A stretch of 8,655 bases of DNA, from positions 1-8,655 of the forward strand of contig JBBRAW010000129.1 in NCBI GenBank assembly GCA_038206385.1, in the 5' to 3' direction. This DNA comes from JANXSD01 sp038206385 (GTDB lineage: Bacteria; Bacteroidota; Bacteroidia; AKYH767-A; OLB10). Position 1 is the first letter of the stretch, and each line of letters begins with the position of its first letter. Position numbers and translations under genes: made by a program. Under the pieces are notes generated by a model that was not told the origin of the DNA, made no database searches, and saw only the letters and a list, made by a program, of their open reading frames with translations. Below, in pieces: positions 1 to 7,491 of this stretch.

Positions 1-453
1 TTCAGAATCGACAGGTAATAATTGTACATTATTTTCCTTGGCCATTTTCGTAACCAGATCACCAGCAACAACTAGCGTTTCCTTATTTGCTAATGCAATT
101 TGCTTTTTGTTTTTGATAGCTGCAAGCGTAGGTTCTAATCCGGAAAAGCCAACCATCGCTGTCAATACTATATCGATGGAATCCATTTCCATTAATTGGG
201 AAATAGCCTCATAACCTGCATAAACTTTTATGGGCTCTGCCGAAAGGGCTTCTTTTACTAATGAATATTTACTTTTATCAACTATTACAACTGCATTTGG
301 CTTGTGAATTAAAGATTGTTGAATTAATAGGTCTGCGTTACTATTCGCAGTTAAAACTTCCGTTTCGAAAGAATCTGGATGTGCTGCAATTACTTCTAAT
401 GCTTGAGTTCCGATTGATCCTGTGGATCCTAATATGGCAATTCTACGTTTCAA
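1..453 (-). CDS. dxr: 1-deoxy-D-xylulose 5-phosphate reductoisomerase (N-terminal part, cut by window edge)
   Basis: This enzyme converts 1-deoxy-D-xylulose 5-phosphate to 2-C-methyl-D-erythritol 4-phosphate with NADPH and a divalent metal, the first committed step of cytoplasmic MEP isoprenoid synthesis. The 151 visible codons show the NADPH-binding loop GSTGSIG at residues 9-15, the block ALANKETLV at 120-128, and PVDSE at 147-151. In this family the Asp and Glu of PVDSE are metal ligands. The frame is open to base 1, so the C-terminal half lies outside the window. No ATG fits: the frame is closed by a TAA just upstream, and the best start is the TTG at 453, giving MKRRIAILGSTGSIG, which matches the usual N-terminus. 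A second TTG at 474 is possible. The gene lies 67 bp downstream of the M23 peptidase gene on the same strand, so co-transcription is likely. The assignment is very secure; the start is less so. Confidence 0.95.
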   Translation of the reverse strand, partial: MKRRIAILGSTGSIGTQALEVIAAHPDSFETEVLTANSNADLLIQQSLIHKPNAVVIVDKSKYSLVKEALSAEPIKVYAGYEAISQLMEMDSIDIVLTAMVGFSGLEPTLAAIKNKKQIALANKETLVVAGDLVTKMAKENNVQLLPVDSE

Positions 454-520
454 TTCTAAATAATTATAGCTCAAAGATGTTAATTATTGGCTTTACTTGT
501 AAAAATTGAATAGCAAGCGC

Positions 521-1396
521 TTAAAAATTAATATAGTCGAGAGGGTTTACCGGACTACCATTATACCATAATTCGAAATGCAAATGGGGACCAGAAGAAT
601 ATTCACCAGTATTTCCGATAATTGCCAAAACCTCCCCAGCCTTTACATAATCTCCAACACCTTTTAAAAGCGCTGAATTATGTTTATATAATGTAAATAA
701 ATTATTGCTATGTTGAACACCAATAACATAACCTGTTTCTGAGGTCCAGTTAGCGATGACAACAGTTCCATCCAAAGCGCTCTTAATTACTTCATTCGGA
801 CCAGCAACGATATCAATACCATAATGCTTTTGGGCAGTATTAAACTTAGTGGTGATGGAACCTTTCAGTGGTGTAAAAAACGAATAGCTTCCAATTCCAG
901 AAGAAAACGCTTTTTCATTTCCTGATGATAATTCGTATCGATCTCCAGATTCTATTTGTTTTCTAAGCAGGGAATCTTGTTCAGAAGATTTCAAACTTTT
1001 TATACTATCATAAAGAGGAGCTACTAAACTATCACGTGTTGGACGAGCAGTGCTAACTCGGTCATTCATTACATCCATAATTTGGGATAGAAACCTATTT
1101 TGCGCTGCCATTTTATAGGAAAGAGAGTCTGCACGAAGTGTCATGGAAACAAGATTTCGGCGCATAGTCACATCTGAATAGCCAGGAATATACTCTCTCA
1201 AAGGCGTAAAAGCAATTACATAAAGTGTGATGGTAATTAAACTCAGGCCAATTGTTCCTCCAAAAACGATTACGTTCATAGGTGATAATCGCAATGAAAA
1301 GCGTTCTTCGAAGGTTTGATCGTTTAAAACCACAAACCGGAATTTACTTTTTAATTTTCTAACAATTCTTTTGCGCTTCTTTACTTCGGTAGCCAT
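521..1396 (-). CDS. Membrane-anchored M23 family peptidoglycan metallopeptidase
   Basis: This is probably a zinc endopeptidase acting on peptidoglycan cross-links in the periplasm. With the ATG at 1396 it has 291 residues: a Lys/Arg-rich cytoplasmic start, one membrane helix at about 41-64, a helical Ser/Asp-rich linker at about 75-160, and a C-terminal LytM/M23 domain at about 175-291. The metal and catalytic set appears intact: HYGID (His191, Asp195), the His of YKHN (239) and HLHFE (His271, His273). NTGEYSSGPHLHFE is a classic M23 block. A GTG at 1432 would add 12 residues (MPVRSQFPIFAV). I prefer the ATG because the family usually opens with a short basic segment before the conserved block containing LNDQTFEE. 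The gene precedes dxr on the same strand. Because the catalytic residues are present, I do not favour an inactive, EnvC-like activator role, but the substrate is unknown. Confidence 0.9.
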   Translation of the reverse strand: MATEVKKRKRIVRKLKSKFRFVVLNDQTFEERFSLRLSPMNVIVFGGTIGLSLITITLYVIAFTPLREYIPGYSDVTMRRNLVSMTLRADSLSYKMAAQNRFLSQIMDVMNDRVSTARPTRDSLVAPLYDSIKSLKSSEQDSLLRKQIESGDRYELSSGNEKAFSSGIGSYSFFTPLKGSITTKFNTAQKHYGIDIVAGPNEVIKSALDGTVVIANWTSETGYVIGVQHSNNLFTLYKHNSALLKGVGDYVKAGEVLAIIGNTGEYSSGPHLHFELWYNGSPVNPLDYINF

Positions 1397-1401
1397 TACG
1401 G

Positions 1402-1409
1402 CAAATATC
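1402..1409 (-). promoter_or_regulatory. Candidate -7 promoter element for the M23-dxr unit
   Basis: GATATTTG on the minus strand differs at one position from the Bacteroidota -7 consensus TAnnTTTG and ends 5 bases before the ATG at 1396. If used, the transcript would be nearly leaderless. No TTG sits at the expected -33 distance, so support is weak. Confidence 0.25.
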
Positions 1410-1502
1410 GGAAATTGAGAACGCACGGGCACTGTTCTAACAAATCTGTTTAATATTCCTTTTGGAACGGAACAATTCGGCAGTTATATTGGTAAAAATT
1501 AA

Positions 1503-1510
1503 GATATTTG
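1503..1510 (+). promoter_or_regulatory. Candidate -7 promoter element for porW
   Basis: GATATTTG occurs on the plus strand 73 bp before the GTG start of the lipoprotein gene. It is the same octamer seen on the opposite strand at 1402-1409, one mismatch from TAnnTTTG. A TTG lies only 11 bp upstream, too close for a -33 box, so this is a weak call. Confidence 0.25.
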
Positions 1511-1582
1511 CTTGTTTACACTAAAACCTTCAATTTTTAGTTATTGTTTAACTGATATTGAACCCCCGACTCTGCCAAATCT

Positions 1583-4246
1583 GTGAAAAAACTTCATATT
1601 TTATTCCTACTACTTGCACTGGCCATTTGGTCGTCATGTAGCGTGAAAAAGAACAATATTGTTAGTCGTAATTACCACGGCACCATTACGCATTATAATT
1701 TTTATTTCAATGCGCGTGAAAGAATGAAGCAAGGCGCTCAAACTTTGGCTGATGGAACTGAAGATAAATATGACCGCATTTTACCCATCTTTAAATATGG
1801 TGATTTAGCGAAAGCGAAGGCAATTTTTCCAGATATGGATGAAGCCATCAAAAAAGTTTCAATCGCCATTACGCGCAACTCGATGGTTGTAAAAGGAAAG
1901 CACGACAAGAAAACTATAGAACGGAATAAATGGATTGACGATTGTTACCTTTTAATAGGGAAATGTCAGTTTTACAAACATGATTATTGGACTGCCATTG
2001 AAACGTTTCAATATACTTCATCAGAATACAAAAATAGTCCGATTCGTCCTGTCGCTCTTTTATGGTTAACAAAAACTTATCTCGAATTAGGAAAAACAAC
2101 GGATGCAGTTTATCTGCTTGATTATCTGAAAAATGATAAAAAATTTCCTATCGAGATGAAAGGAGATTACAATGCAACATTAGCACAATACCATTGGCTC
2201 AGAAATGATATTCCAAGAACGATTGAGGCATTAGCTGCGGCTTCGGCAACAGCATCAAGAAAGGATGATCGCGCACGATATACTTTTATACTTGGACAAC
2301 TTTATCAAAAGCAAGGATATTTAGACAGTGCATTTACAGCGTATCAAAAAGTTATTAAGCTCAACCCTAGTTATGAAATGGCATTCAATGCGCGTATTAA
2401 TCGTGCGCGTTGTTATGATATTAAAAGTGGAAGTGGTGATGTAGTAAAACGCGAGTTAAATAGAATGTTGAAGGACGATAAAAATAAAGAATATCGTGAT
2501 CAAATATATTATGCATTAGCAGGTGTTGCTCGTCAAGAAAAGGATGAAACCTTAGCTGTTTCATATCTTAACAAATCCTTACGTACGGGATCAAGTAATA
2601 CTTCTCAAAGCGCATTAAGTTATTTAGAACTTGCTGATATTTTTCTTAAACGTCCAGAGTACATGCCCGCAGCAGCGTATTATGATAGTTGTCTTACTAA
2701 CTTAAGTAAAGATCATCCTGACTACAGTGATATTGAAGAAAAAAGAAATAGCTTAGATAGATTAGTACGCAATTTAAAAGTTATTATTCTTGAAGATAGC
2801 TTGCAACAATTAGCATCATTGAGTCCTGAAGAACGCAAAACAAAAATTGATTCTTTAATCTCATTTGAGAAAGCAGAAAAGGAGCGAATTGCGCTTGCAG
2901 AAAAAGAAAAACAGAAGCTGGAAGAACAACAAGTAATTGAAGAGAAACAATTAAAAAGTCAACCACGAAGTTTAACGCCTGCTGGAAGTACAACACAAGG
3001 TTCTTGGTATTTTTATAATCAATCAGCAATTAGTTTTGGGTTTAATGAATTCTTAAAAAAGTGGGGCACACGTAAGCAGGAAGACAACTGGCGACGAAGT
3101 GAAAAAACTATTGAGATTGATGGTGCAACGGCATCAGAAACAGATGCAATAGATAGTATTTCAAAAAAGAATGATGTGTTGAATGATTCGATTTCAAAGT
3201 TGGATGGTGATCAACGTAAAGATGCTTATTTAGGACAGATCCCTACCACACCAAAGCAAATTAAAGAATCAAATAGTAAGATTATTGAAGCGTATTACAA
3301 TGCAGGAATTATTTATCGTGAACAGTTGAGTAATTATCCTGAGAGCGTAAATAGTTTTGAAAAATTAGACATGCGTTTTCCGGATAACAAATACAAACTT
3401 CCATCATATTATAATTTGTATCGCACTTATCTGTTGATGAAAGATACTGTGAAAGCTAATTTTTATAAGAATTATCTTGTAACAAATTTTCCAGAATCGG
3501 AATACAGCAAATTAATTTTAAATCCTAATTTCTTTAAAGAGATTCAGAAAAAAACTGCTGTGTTGGAAGTGTTTTATGAAAACACATATCGTTCATATAC
3601 CAACGAACAATATGAATTGGTGATTAGCAGAAAAGCAGAATCCGATGAGTTATTTCCTGGGAATAAACTTGCTCCAAAATTTGCATATCTAAAAGCTTTA
3701 GCCATCGGTAAAACAAAACCTGTTGAAGATTTTGTTTTATCTTTAGAAGATGTCGTTCGTACTTATCCTAAAGATTCAGTAAGTATTCGTGCAAATGAAA
3801 TTTTAGAATATATAAAACATCGAAGTGATTCGCCCGATACTTCCAAGACTCTTTCCAATGTCATTGATTCCTCTGCAATTTTTACTTTCAAGCCAGAATC
3901 ACCTCAATATTTTATGATTCTTTATAAAAATAGTGCATTAAATACTCCTGATATCATGTCAAAGTTGAAAGCATATAACACTGTAAATTTTCAAGAAGAA
4001 AATTATGCTATCACCAATGGAAATCTTGATCTTATCTTTCAATATATTTCGGTACTTACTTTTAAAGATAAAGAAGCTGCAATGAATTATTATATTGGTG
4101 TGATGAATGAGGAAGGATTGTTAAACAAAATTCAAGACTCGGAAGTGAAGTTTTTTGTTATCTCTCAAGATAATCTTGTTCAACTTTCGCGCAACAAATC
4201 TATTGATTCGTATAATCGATTCTTTCAAAGAAATTACATTCAATGA
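1583..4246 (+). CDS. porW: Type IX secretion system TPR lipoprotein, PorW/SprE family
   Basis: PorW/SprE proteins are envelope lipoproteins needed for T9SS protein export and, in gliding Bacteroidota, for motility. Residues 1-18 form a lipoprotein signal (FLLLALAIWSSC) with the acylated Cys at 19. The SRNYHGTITHYNFYFNARE segment directly after it is typical of the family. Residues about 130-385 and 565-740 form two tetratricopeptide-like helical arrays (for example LGQLYQKQGYLDSAFTAYQKV). Between them lie a charged coiled coil at about 399-457, rich in Lys/Glu/Gln, and a conserved block from WYFYN (475) to DNWRRS (501-506). A separate C-terminal domain covers about 765-887. The 887-residue length is close to SprE. 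The start is GTG: an in-frame TGA at 1559-1561 leaves no ATG before KKLHILFLL. It is divergent from the M23 gene, and a LytTR regulator follows after 29 bp. The family call is strong; function in this organism is inferred. Confidence 0.87.
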   Translation: MKKLHILFLLLALAIWSSCSVKKNNIVSRNYHGTITHYNFYFNARERMKQGAQTLADGTEDKYDRILPIFKYGDLAKAKAIFPDMDEAIKKVSIAITRNSMVVKGKHDKKTIERNKWIDDCYLLIGKCQFYKHDYWTAIETFQYTSSEYKNSPIRPVALLWLTKTYLELGKTTDAVYLLDYLKNDKKFPIEMKGDYNATLAQYHWLRNDIPRTIEALAAASATASRKDDRARYTFILGQLYQKQGYLDSAFTAYQKVIKLNPSYEMAFNARINRARCYDIKSGSGDVVKRELNRMLKDDKNKEYRDQIYYALAGVARQEKDETLAVSYLNKSLRTGSSNTSQSALSYLELADIFLKRPEYMPAAAYYDSCLTNLSKDHPDYSDIEEKRNSLDRLVRNLKVIILEDSLQQLASLSPEERKTKIDSLISFEKAEKERIALAEKEKQKLEEQQVIEEKQLKSQPRSLTPAGSTTQGSWYFYNQSAISFGFNEFLKKWGTRKQEDNWRRSEKTIEIDGATASETDAIDSISKKNDVLNDSISKLDGDQRKDAYLGQIPTTPKQIKESNSKIIEAYYNAGIIYREQLSNYPESVNSFEKLDMRFPDNKYKLPSYYNLYRTYLLMKDTVKANFYKNYLVTNFPESEYSKLILNPNFFKEIQKKTAVLEVFYENTYRSYTNEQYELVISRKAESDELFPGNKLAPKFAYLKALAIGKTKPVEDFVLSLEDVVRTYPKDSVSIRANEILEYIKHRSDSPDTSKTLSNVIDSSAIFTFKPESPQYFMILYKNSALNTPDIMSKLKAYNTVNFQEENYAITNGNLDLIFQYISVLTFKDKEAAMNYYIGVMNEEGLLNKIQDSEVKFFVISQDNLVQLSRNKSIDSYNRFFQRNYIQ

Positions 4247-4275
4247 TAGCTCGTTTCTCAATTAACTAATTTTAT

Positions 4276-5139
4276 ATGTGGGGACCCTTATCCCAACCTT
4301 ATCCAATTTATGATTCATCAAAACGAAGGTGGATTATTATTTTAGGTATGGGTTTTTTTGTTTATCTTTTTTTACTGTTCTTTCGACCTTTCGGATTAAA
4401 CACGATTCCAAGCGAGGCTTTGCATTTTATTTTAATCGGTTACGGATTAATTTGCAGCAGTATTTTATTTATAGATTTAATAGTAATTCCCTTTTTGTTT
4501 CCATCGATATTCAAAGAAGAAAAATGGACAGTTGGGAAAGAAATAATATACATCCTTTGGAATATTTCAACAATAGGTTTAGGAAACGCTTTCTATACGC
4601 ATTGGCAATGGAATGTTAATTTCACAATACAATGGCTCCTAAATTTTCAGTTTATGACATTGATGGTTGCGGGACTTCCAGTATTTGCATTAGTGCTTAT
4701 TAAGCAGATAACTTTATTAAGAAAAATCTTAAAGGAAACGCATTTATTAAATCAAACGATGAATCATAAGAAGCGTTTGGATGCCTTTCAAGAAGAGATG
4801 ATACTTATTAGTGCAGAAAATCCGCGTGACAATTTGATGATTCGTGCTTATGATTTAATGTATATTAATGCCGCAGATAATTATATTGAAGTTCATTATT
4901 TAGAAAATGGTTCAATGAAAAAAAAATTAATACGGTCGAGCCTCAAAAATGCAAGAAATGATCTTCGAGCTTATACCGCTTTTTATCGTTGTCATCGTGC
5001 TTGGATTGTAAATCTCGACATGGTAAAATCGATCACGGGTAATTCTCAAGGTTATCGGCTATTAATTGAAAACAGTGAACTTCAAATTCCTGTTTCGCGC
5101 AATTTAAATTTAGAAATTGGACAACGGTTGGCAAAATAA
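4276..5139 (+). CDS. Membrane-anchored LytTR-type DNA-binding regulator
   Basis: This is a probable transcription regulator of 287 residues. Four hydrophobic segments (about 19-36, 48-74, 88-106 and 118-144) form a membrane part, a helical linker covers about 145-180, and a LytTR DNA-binding domain fills about 187-283. The domain shows YINAADNYIEVHY (196-208), FYRCHRAWIVNLDMV (237-251) and IPVSR (271-275), the usual LytTR landmarks. No receiver domain and no histidine-kinase motifs are present, so it is not a standard LytR/AlgR response regulator. It more likely senses an envelope signal or partner through its membrane part while bound to DNA. It starts 29 bp after the porW stop with no visible terminator between, which suggests one transcript. 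LytTR proteins usually bind direct repeats about two helical turns apart; such repeats lie just downstream at 5201-5246. Targets and signal are unknown. Confidence 0.85.
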   Translation: MWGPLSQPYPIYDSSKRRWIIILGMGFFVYLFLLFFRPFGLNTIPSEALHFILIGYGLICSSILFIDLIVIPFLFPSIFKEEKWTVGKEIIYILWNISTIGLGNAFYTHWQWNVNFTIQWLLNFQFMTLMVAGLPVFALVLIKQITLLRKILKETHLLNQTMNHKKRLDAFQEEMILISAENPRDNLMIRAYDLMYINAADNYIEVHYLENGSMKKKLIRSSLKNARNDLRAYTAFYRCHRAWIVNLDMVKSITGNSQGYRLLIENSELQIPVSRNLNLEIGQRLAK

Positions 5140-5200
5140 AATCAATGATATGATCAAAATATTATTTTTCAATATCCTTAATTGGCATTAAATGGTATTC

Positions 5201-5246
5201 CATCCCAAACCAATTAATTTTCATCCCTAATATTACCATTCATCCC
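5201..5246 (+). repeat. Three CATCCC direct repeats, possible operator
   Basis: CATCCC occurs at 5201-5206, 5222-5227 and 5241-5246, each preceded by a T-rich run and followed by an A/T-rich run (TTCCATCCCAAA, TTTCATCCCTAA, TTCATCCCTTAA). Start-to-start spacing is 21 and 19 bp, about two helical turns, and the last copy ends 7 bp before a candidate -33 box. This arrangement suits binding by a protein that recognises direct repeats, plausibly the LytTR regulator encoded immediately upstream. The repeats are seen directly; their function is inferred. Confidence 0.5.
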
Positions 5247-5253
5247 TTAATAC

Positions 5254-5284
5254 TTGCTTAAATCTTATGTAATGCTTTTATTTG
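5254..5284 (+). promoter_or_regulatory. Candidate promoter of the DUF2306-like gene
   Basis: TTG at 5254-5256 (-33 type) and TTTATTTG at 5277-5284 (one mismatch to TAnnTTTG) are 20 bp apart, the usual Bacteroidota spacing. Initiation would fall near 5290, giving a short leader to the ATG at 5304. This is the best-supported promoter in the window. Confidence 0.45.
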
Positions 5285-5303
5285 CAACATAAATTTTAGC
5301 AAC

Positions 5304-5987
5304 ATGGAAACACTCTTTATCATCTTACGCAACATACATATTGTAGCTGGAGCATTAGCACTTCTATCAGGACCATTTGCAATGTTCAATCAAAATGGAG
5401 GAACATTACACCGTCGAAGTGGAAACATTTATTTTTATTCGATGATGGTGATTGTGGTGAGTTCTATTTATATGGCGTTTTACAAAGAGAATTGGTTTTT
5501 GTTGATGATCGCCGCCTTTACTTTTTACTTAATCAGTACTGGAGTAAGAGCTTTAAAGTTGAAGAAATTGCATCTTGGTCAGCGGCCTGAAAAGATTGAT
5601 TGGGCTATTTTATTGATCTCACTAATTTCAGGATTATGTTTATTCATTTGGGGGTTATGGATAGTTGGTATTGCAAAAAATAGTTTTGGTTTTGCGGCTA
5701 TCGTTTTTGGTTCAATTATGCTGCGAGGTATTTATAGAAATTTCAAAAGTTTTCGTGTTCCACCGACCGAAAAAAATCATTGGTTATTGATGCATATTGG
5801 AAACATGATGGGGGCTTATATTGCAACGTTAACTGCATTTTTAGTTCAAAATATTCATACGAATCCAGCTGTAATTGTTTGGATTGCTCCTGCTGCAATA
5901 TTTCTTCCAATGTTGTATTATACTTTAGGGAAGTTTAGAAAAAAATCAGCGAAAGGTCAGCCATTAGGTTTGAAAATTACAGAATAA
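5304..5987 (+). CDS. DUF2306-like polytopic membrane protein
   Basis: This is an integral membrane protein of 227 residues with about seven hydrophobic helices (roughly 5-27, 42-59, 64-82, 98-121, 126-142, 163-182 and 189-208) and a basic C-terminal tail (GKFRKKSAKG). The pattern fits the uncharacterised DUF2306 family: HIVAGALALLSGPFA at 12-26, LHRRSGNIYF at 35-44 after a short Gly-rich turn, and MHIGNMMGAYIATLTAF at 163-179. Several His residues (12, 36, 159, 164) sit near predicted membrane boundaries and could bind a ligand or metal, but nothing here shows this. Family members have no established biochemical role that I know of. It has its own candidate promoter and phased repeats in front, downstream of the LytTR gene, so it may be that regulator's target. 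The ORF and topology are secure; the family name is likely. Confidence 0.72.
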   Translation: METLFIILRNIHIVAGALALLSGPFAMFNQNGGTLHRRSGNIYFYSMMVIVVSSIYMAFYKENWFLLMIAAFTFYLISTGVRALKLKKLHLGQRPEKIDWAILLISLISGLCLFIWGLWIVGIAKNSFGFAAIVFGSIMLRGIYRNFKSFRVPPTEKNHWLLMHIGNMMGAYIATLTAFLVQNIHTNPAVIVWIAPAAIFLPMLYYTLGKFRKKSAKGQPLGLKITE

Positions 5988-6006
5988 TATCAATTCTTAT
6001 TATCAA

Positions 6007-7266
6007 TTATTGTCCTGTATATAAATCAAAAAGATGAGGTGATAGTGGCTCGGAATTATTTACGAAAAAATATTCACCACCCCAATTATAAACGATGTGA
6101 CGATATTCTGTTGTGTGATTGCCATTGGTAATTCGAATGGTTGTGATAATACGATTTGGTTCCACTTTCTTTTCTATAGTACGATTAAACGTATTGTATT
6201 GTGGAGAGCTAGAAGTCGCAAATTCATTTCCTGATTTTTTTGAATTAAACGTTTTAGGAAATTCTACTCCTTTATTGGATTTATTGGTGGTTTCTTTCCT
6301 TTCTGAAGGAGCTAAAGAAGAATCACTCTCCATTTGAGATGGACTTTTTGCTCGCTTAAAATGTACGATGGGTAGCTCATTAATATCTTTGCTCTCAGAA
6401 AAATGTACGGTATCTTGATCATGTTGAATTGCAATTTTTTCATCTGGTTTTTCTTCGCCAACAACAGGTGGATTAGAAAACAATTGCTCAGCACCATCAT
6501 TTACAAGAGGTTTTTTTTGTGGCGATTCACCTGATGATAAATTACTATTTGGCTTTTTACTTTCTCCAGACTCTGAGGGAGGATCTTTGGGCCTTTCATT
6601 TTGTGATGAACTATTTTGTGCAAGAGAATTTAAAGCAGAAACATTAATTTCAGAAACTGGACTCTTTAACGTAACAGCGTTTGTGTTACTCTTACTTGCT
6701 AATTTATCCTCCTTTTTTTGAGCAGCTTCTTTAGCAGCAGCTTCTTTTTGTAGAGCTCGTTCTTCCGCAGCTTTTGCTTCAAGAATGTTTTCAGTGGTTG
6801 TAAGTTCTGATAAAATCGACTTTGTATAATCAACATCATAACCAAAACCATCAATACTAGCTTGATACTTTATTAGTGCCACTGGCTGGTTATATACTAC
6901 AATGTTTACTCCTTCATATTGTTTGAAAAGTCGTACACCAATTTTATAAGGTTCGAATCCTTGCTTGCCATGTTCTACCGCTACATTTGTATTAACTTCA
7001 ATTTTTTTAGTGATGTATCCAGGTTTGCTGAATGAAAGTAAATACGCATTTCCATATTCCAATTTAAGATGCATGTTCCTTTCGCCGAGCATACTCAAAA
7101 CCACTTCACCATTCTTTTTGACATTAACAGTGCTATTTGTAAAATCTCCATTTTCAATAGCAAACTGGACTGGCATATTCAAGCTACCAAAAGGTATCGC
7201 TATAGCATTTGTTATCACGAAGGATAAAAACAAAAGAATATAAATACGATTATGCCAAGATTTCAT
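6007..7266 (-). CDS. Secreted protein of unknown function with a low-complexity centre
   Basis: I cannot assign a function. The 419-residue product begins with a signal peptide (hydrophobic 8-22, likely cleavage after AIA at 23). Residues about 30-135 look like a small beta-rich domain of carboxypeptidase-regulatory or PEGA type, with LKLEYGNAYLLSFSKPGYITKK as the key stretch (67-88). Residues 160-190 are an Ala/Glu/Lys helix. About 195-360 is Ser/Asn/Pro/Lys-rich and probably disordered. A compact conserved-looking C-terminus follows (about 366-419), with TTIRITNG (375-382), YRHIVYNWGGEYFF (388-401) and a final FDLYTGQ. This outline resembles periplasmic or surface proteins in other Bacteroidota. 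It lacks a T9SS sorting domain and a lipobox. It converges on the DUF2306 gene with 19 bp between stops and no visible hairpin, and is divergent from ssb. Confidence 0.8.
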   Translation of the reverse strand: MKSWHNRIYILLFLSFVITNAIAIPFGSLNMPVQFAIENGDFTNSTVNVKKNGEVVLSMLGERNMHLKLEYGNAYLLSFSKPGYITKKIEVNTNVAVEHGKQGFEPYKIGVRLFKQYEGVNIVVYNQPVALIKYQASIDGFGYDVDYTKSILSELTTTENILEAKAAEERALQKEAAAKEAAQKKEDKLASKSNTNAVTLKSPVSEINVSALNSLAQNSSSQNERPKDPPSESGESKKPNSNLSSGESPQKKPLVNDGAEQLFSNPPVVGEEKPDEKIAIQHDQDTVHFSESKDINELPIVHFKRAKSPSQMESDSSLAPSERKETTNKSNKGVEFPKTFNSKKSGNEFATSSSPQYNTFNRTIEKKVEPNRIITTIRITNGNHTTEYRHIVYNWGGEYFFVNNSEPLSPHLFDLYTGQ

Positions 7267-7389
7267 TCAGTATAAAAGTAGTGAAAAGGCAAAAGATTTA
7301 CAAATGAAGCAGCGTGAAAGATGAAATGTTGTAGGTAAACTGGTATTATGAGCTCTTGAGCGGTCGGTTTTTCACTTTTACATTCATTT

Positions 7390-7449
7390 AAATGACTACA
7401 AGCGCTTACAAACGACTACAAATAATTACTTCCGAAAGTAAACGACTAA
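7390..7449. repeat. Direct repeats AAAYGACTA in the ssb upstream region
   Basis: AAATGACTACA (7390-7400), AAACGACTACA (7410-7420) and AAACGACTAAC (7440-7450) begin 20 and 30 bp apart, all multiples of about one helical turn. A palindrome AAGCGCTT (7400-7407) and an inverted repeat TTACTT-CCGA-AAGTAA (7426-7441) are interleaved with them. The cluster sits about 30 bp upstream of the candidate ssb -7 element and also upstream of the divergent 419-residue gene, so it could serve either. Function is inferred. Confidence 0.5.
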
Positions 7450-7476
7450 CAACCGAATAAAAATAAGTTGCACCTA

Positions 7477-7484
7477 CATCTTTG
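7477..7484 (+). promoter_or_regulatory. Candidate -7 promoter element of ssb
   Basis: CATCTTTG, followed by CCC, is one mismatch from TAnnTTTG. Initiation near 7490 would give a leader of about 62 nt containing the inverted repeat at 7492-7522. There is no TTG at the -33 position, so an activator bound to the upstream repeats may be needed. Confidence 0.4.
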
Positions 7485-7491
7485 CCCTTCC

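Noticed and set aside
261..509. 82-codon plus-strand ORF
   Set aside because: It lies over the dxr coding sequence in another frame; dxr has clear family motifs and this product has none.
4329..4619. 96-codon plus-strand ORF overlapping the LytTR regulator
   Set aside because: It is an alternative frame inside the membrane part of the regulator and ends within it; the regulator frame carries the recognisable protein.
6119..6337. 72-codon plus-strand ORF inside the secreted protein gene
   Set aside because: It is antisense to the low-complexity and C-terminal part of the 419-residue gene, has no recognisable domain and no sign of its own promoter.
7267..7330. Promoter of the 419-residue gene, from ATCTTTTG on the minus strand
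   Set aside because: It has two mismatches to the -7 consensus and the nearest TTG is too close; I could not support a specific site.
7350..7377. Terminator-like stretch GCTCTTGAGC followed by TTTTT
   Set aside because: The stem is only 4 bp with a 2-nt loop, the T-run is not adjacent to it, and it lies between divergent genes where no terminator is expected.
7390..7450. CRISPR array, suggested by regularly placed repeats
   Set aside because: The repeats are only about 10 bp with 9-20 bp gaps, far shorter than CRISPR repeats and spacers, and there are no cas genes.
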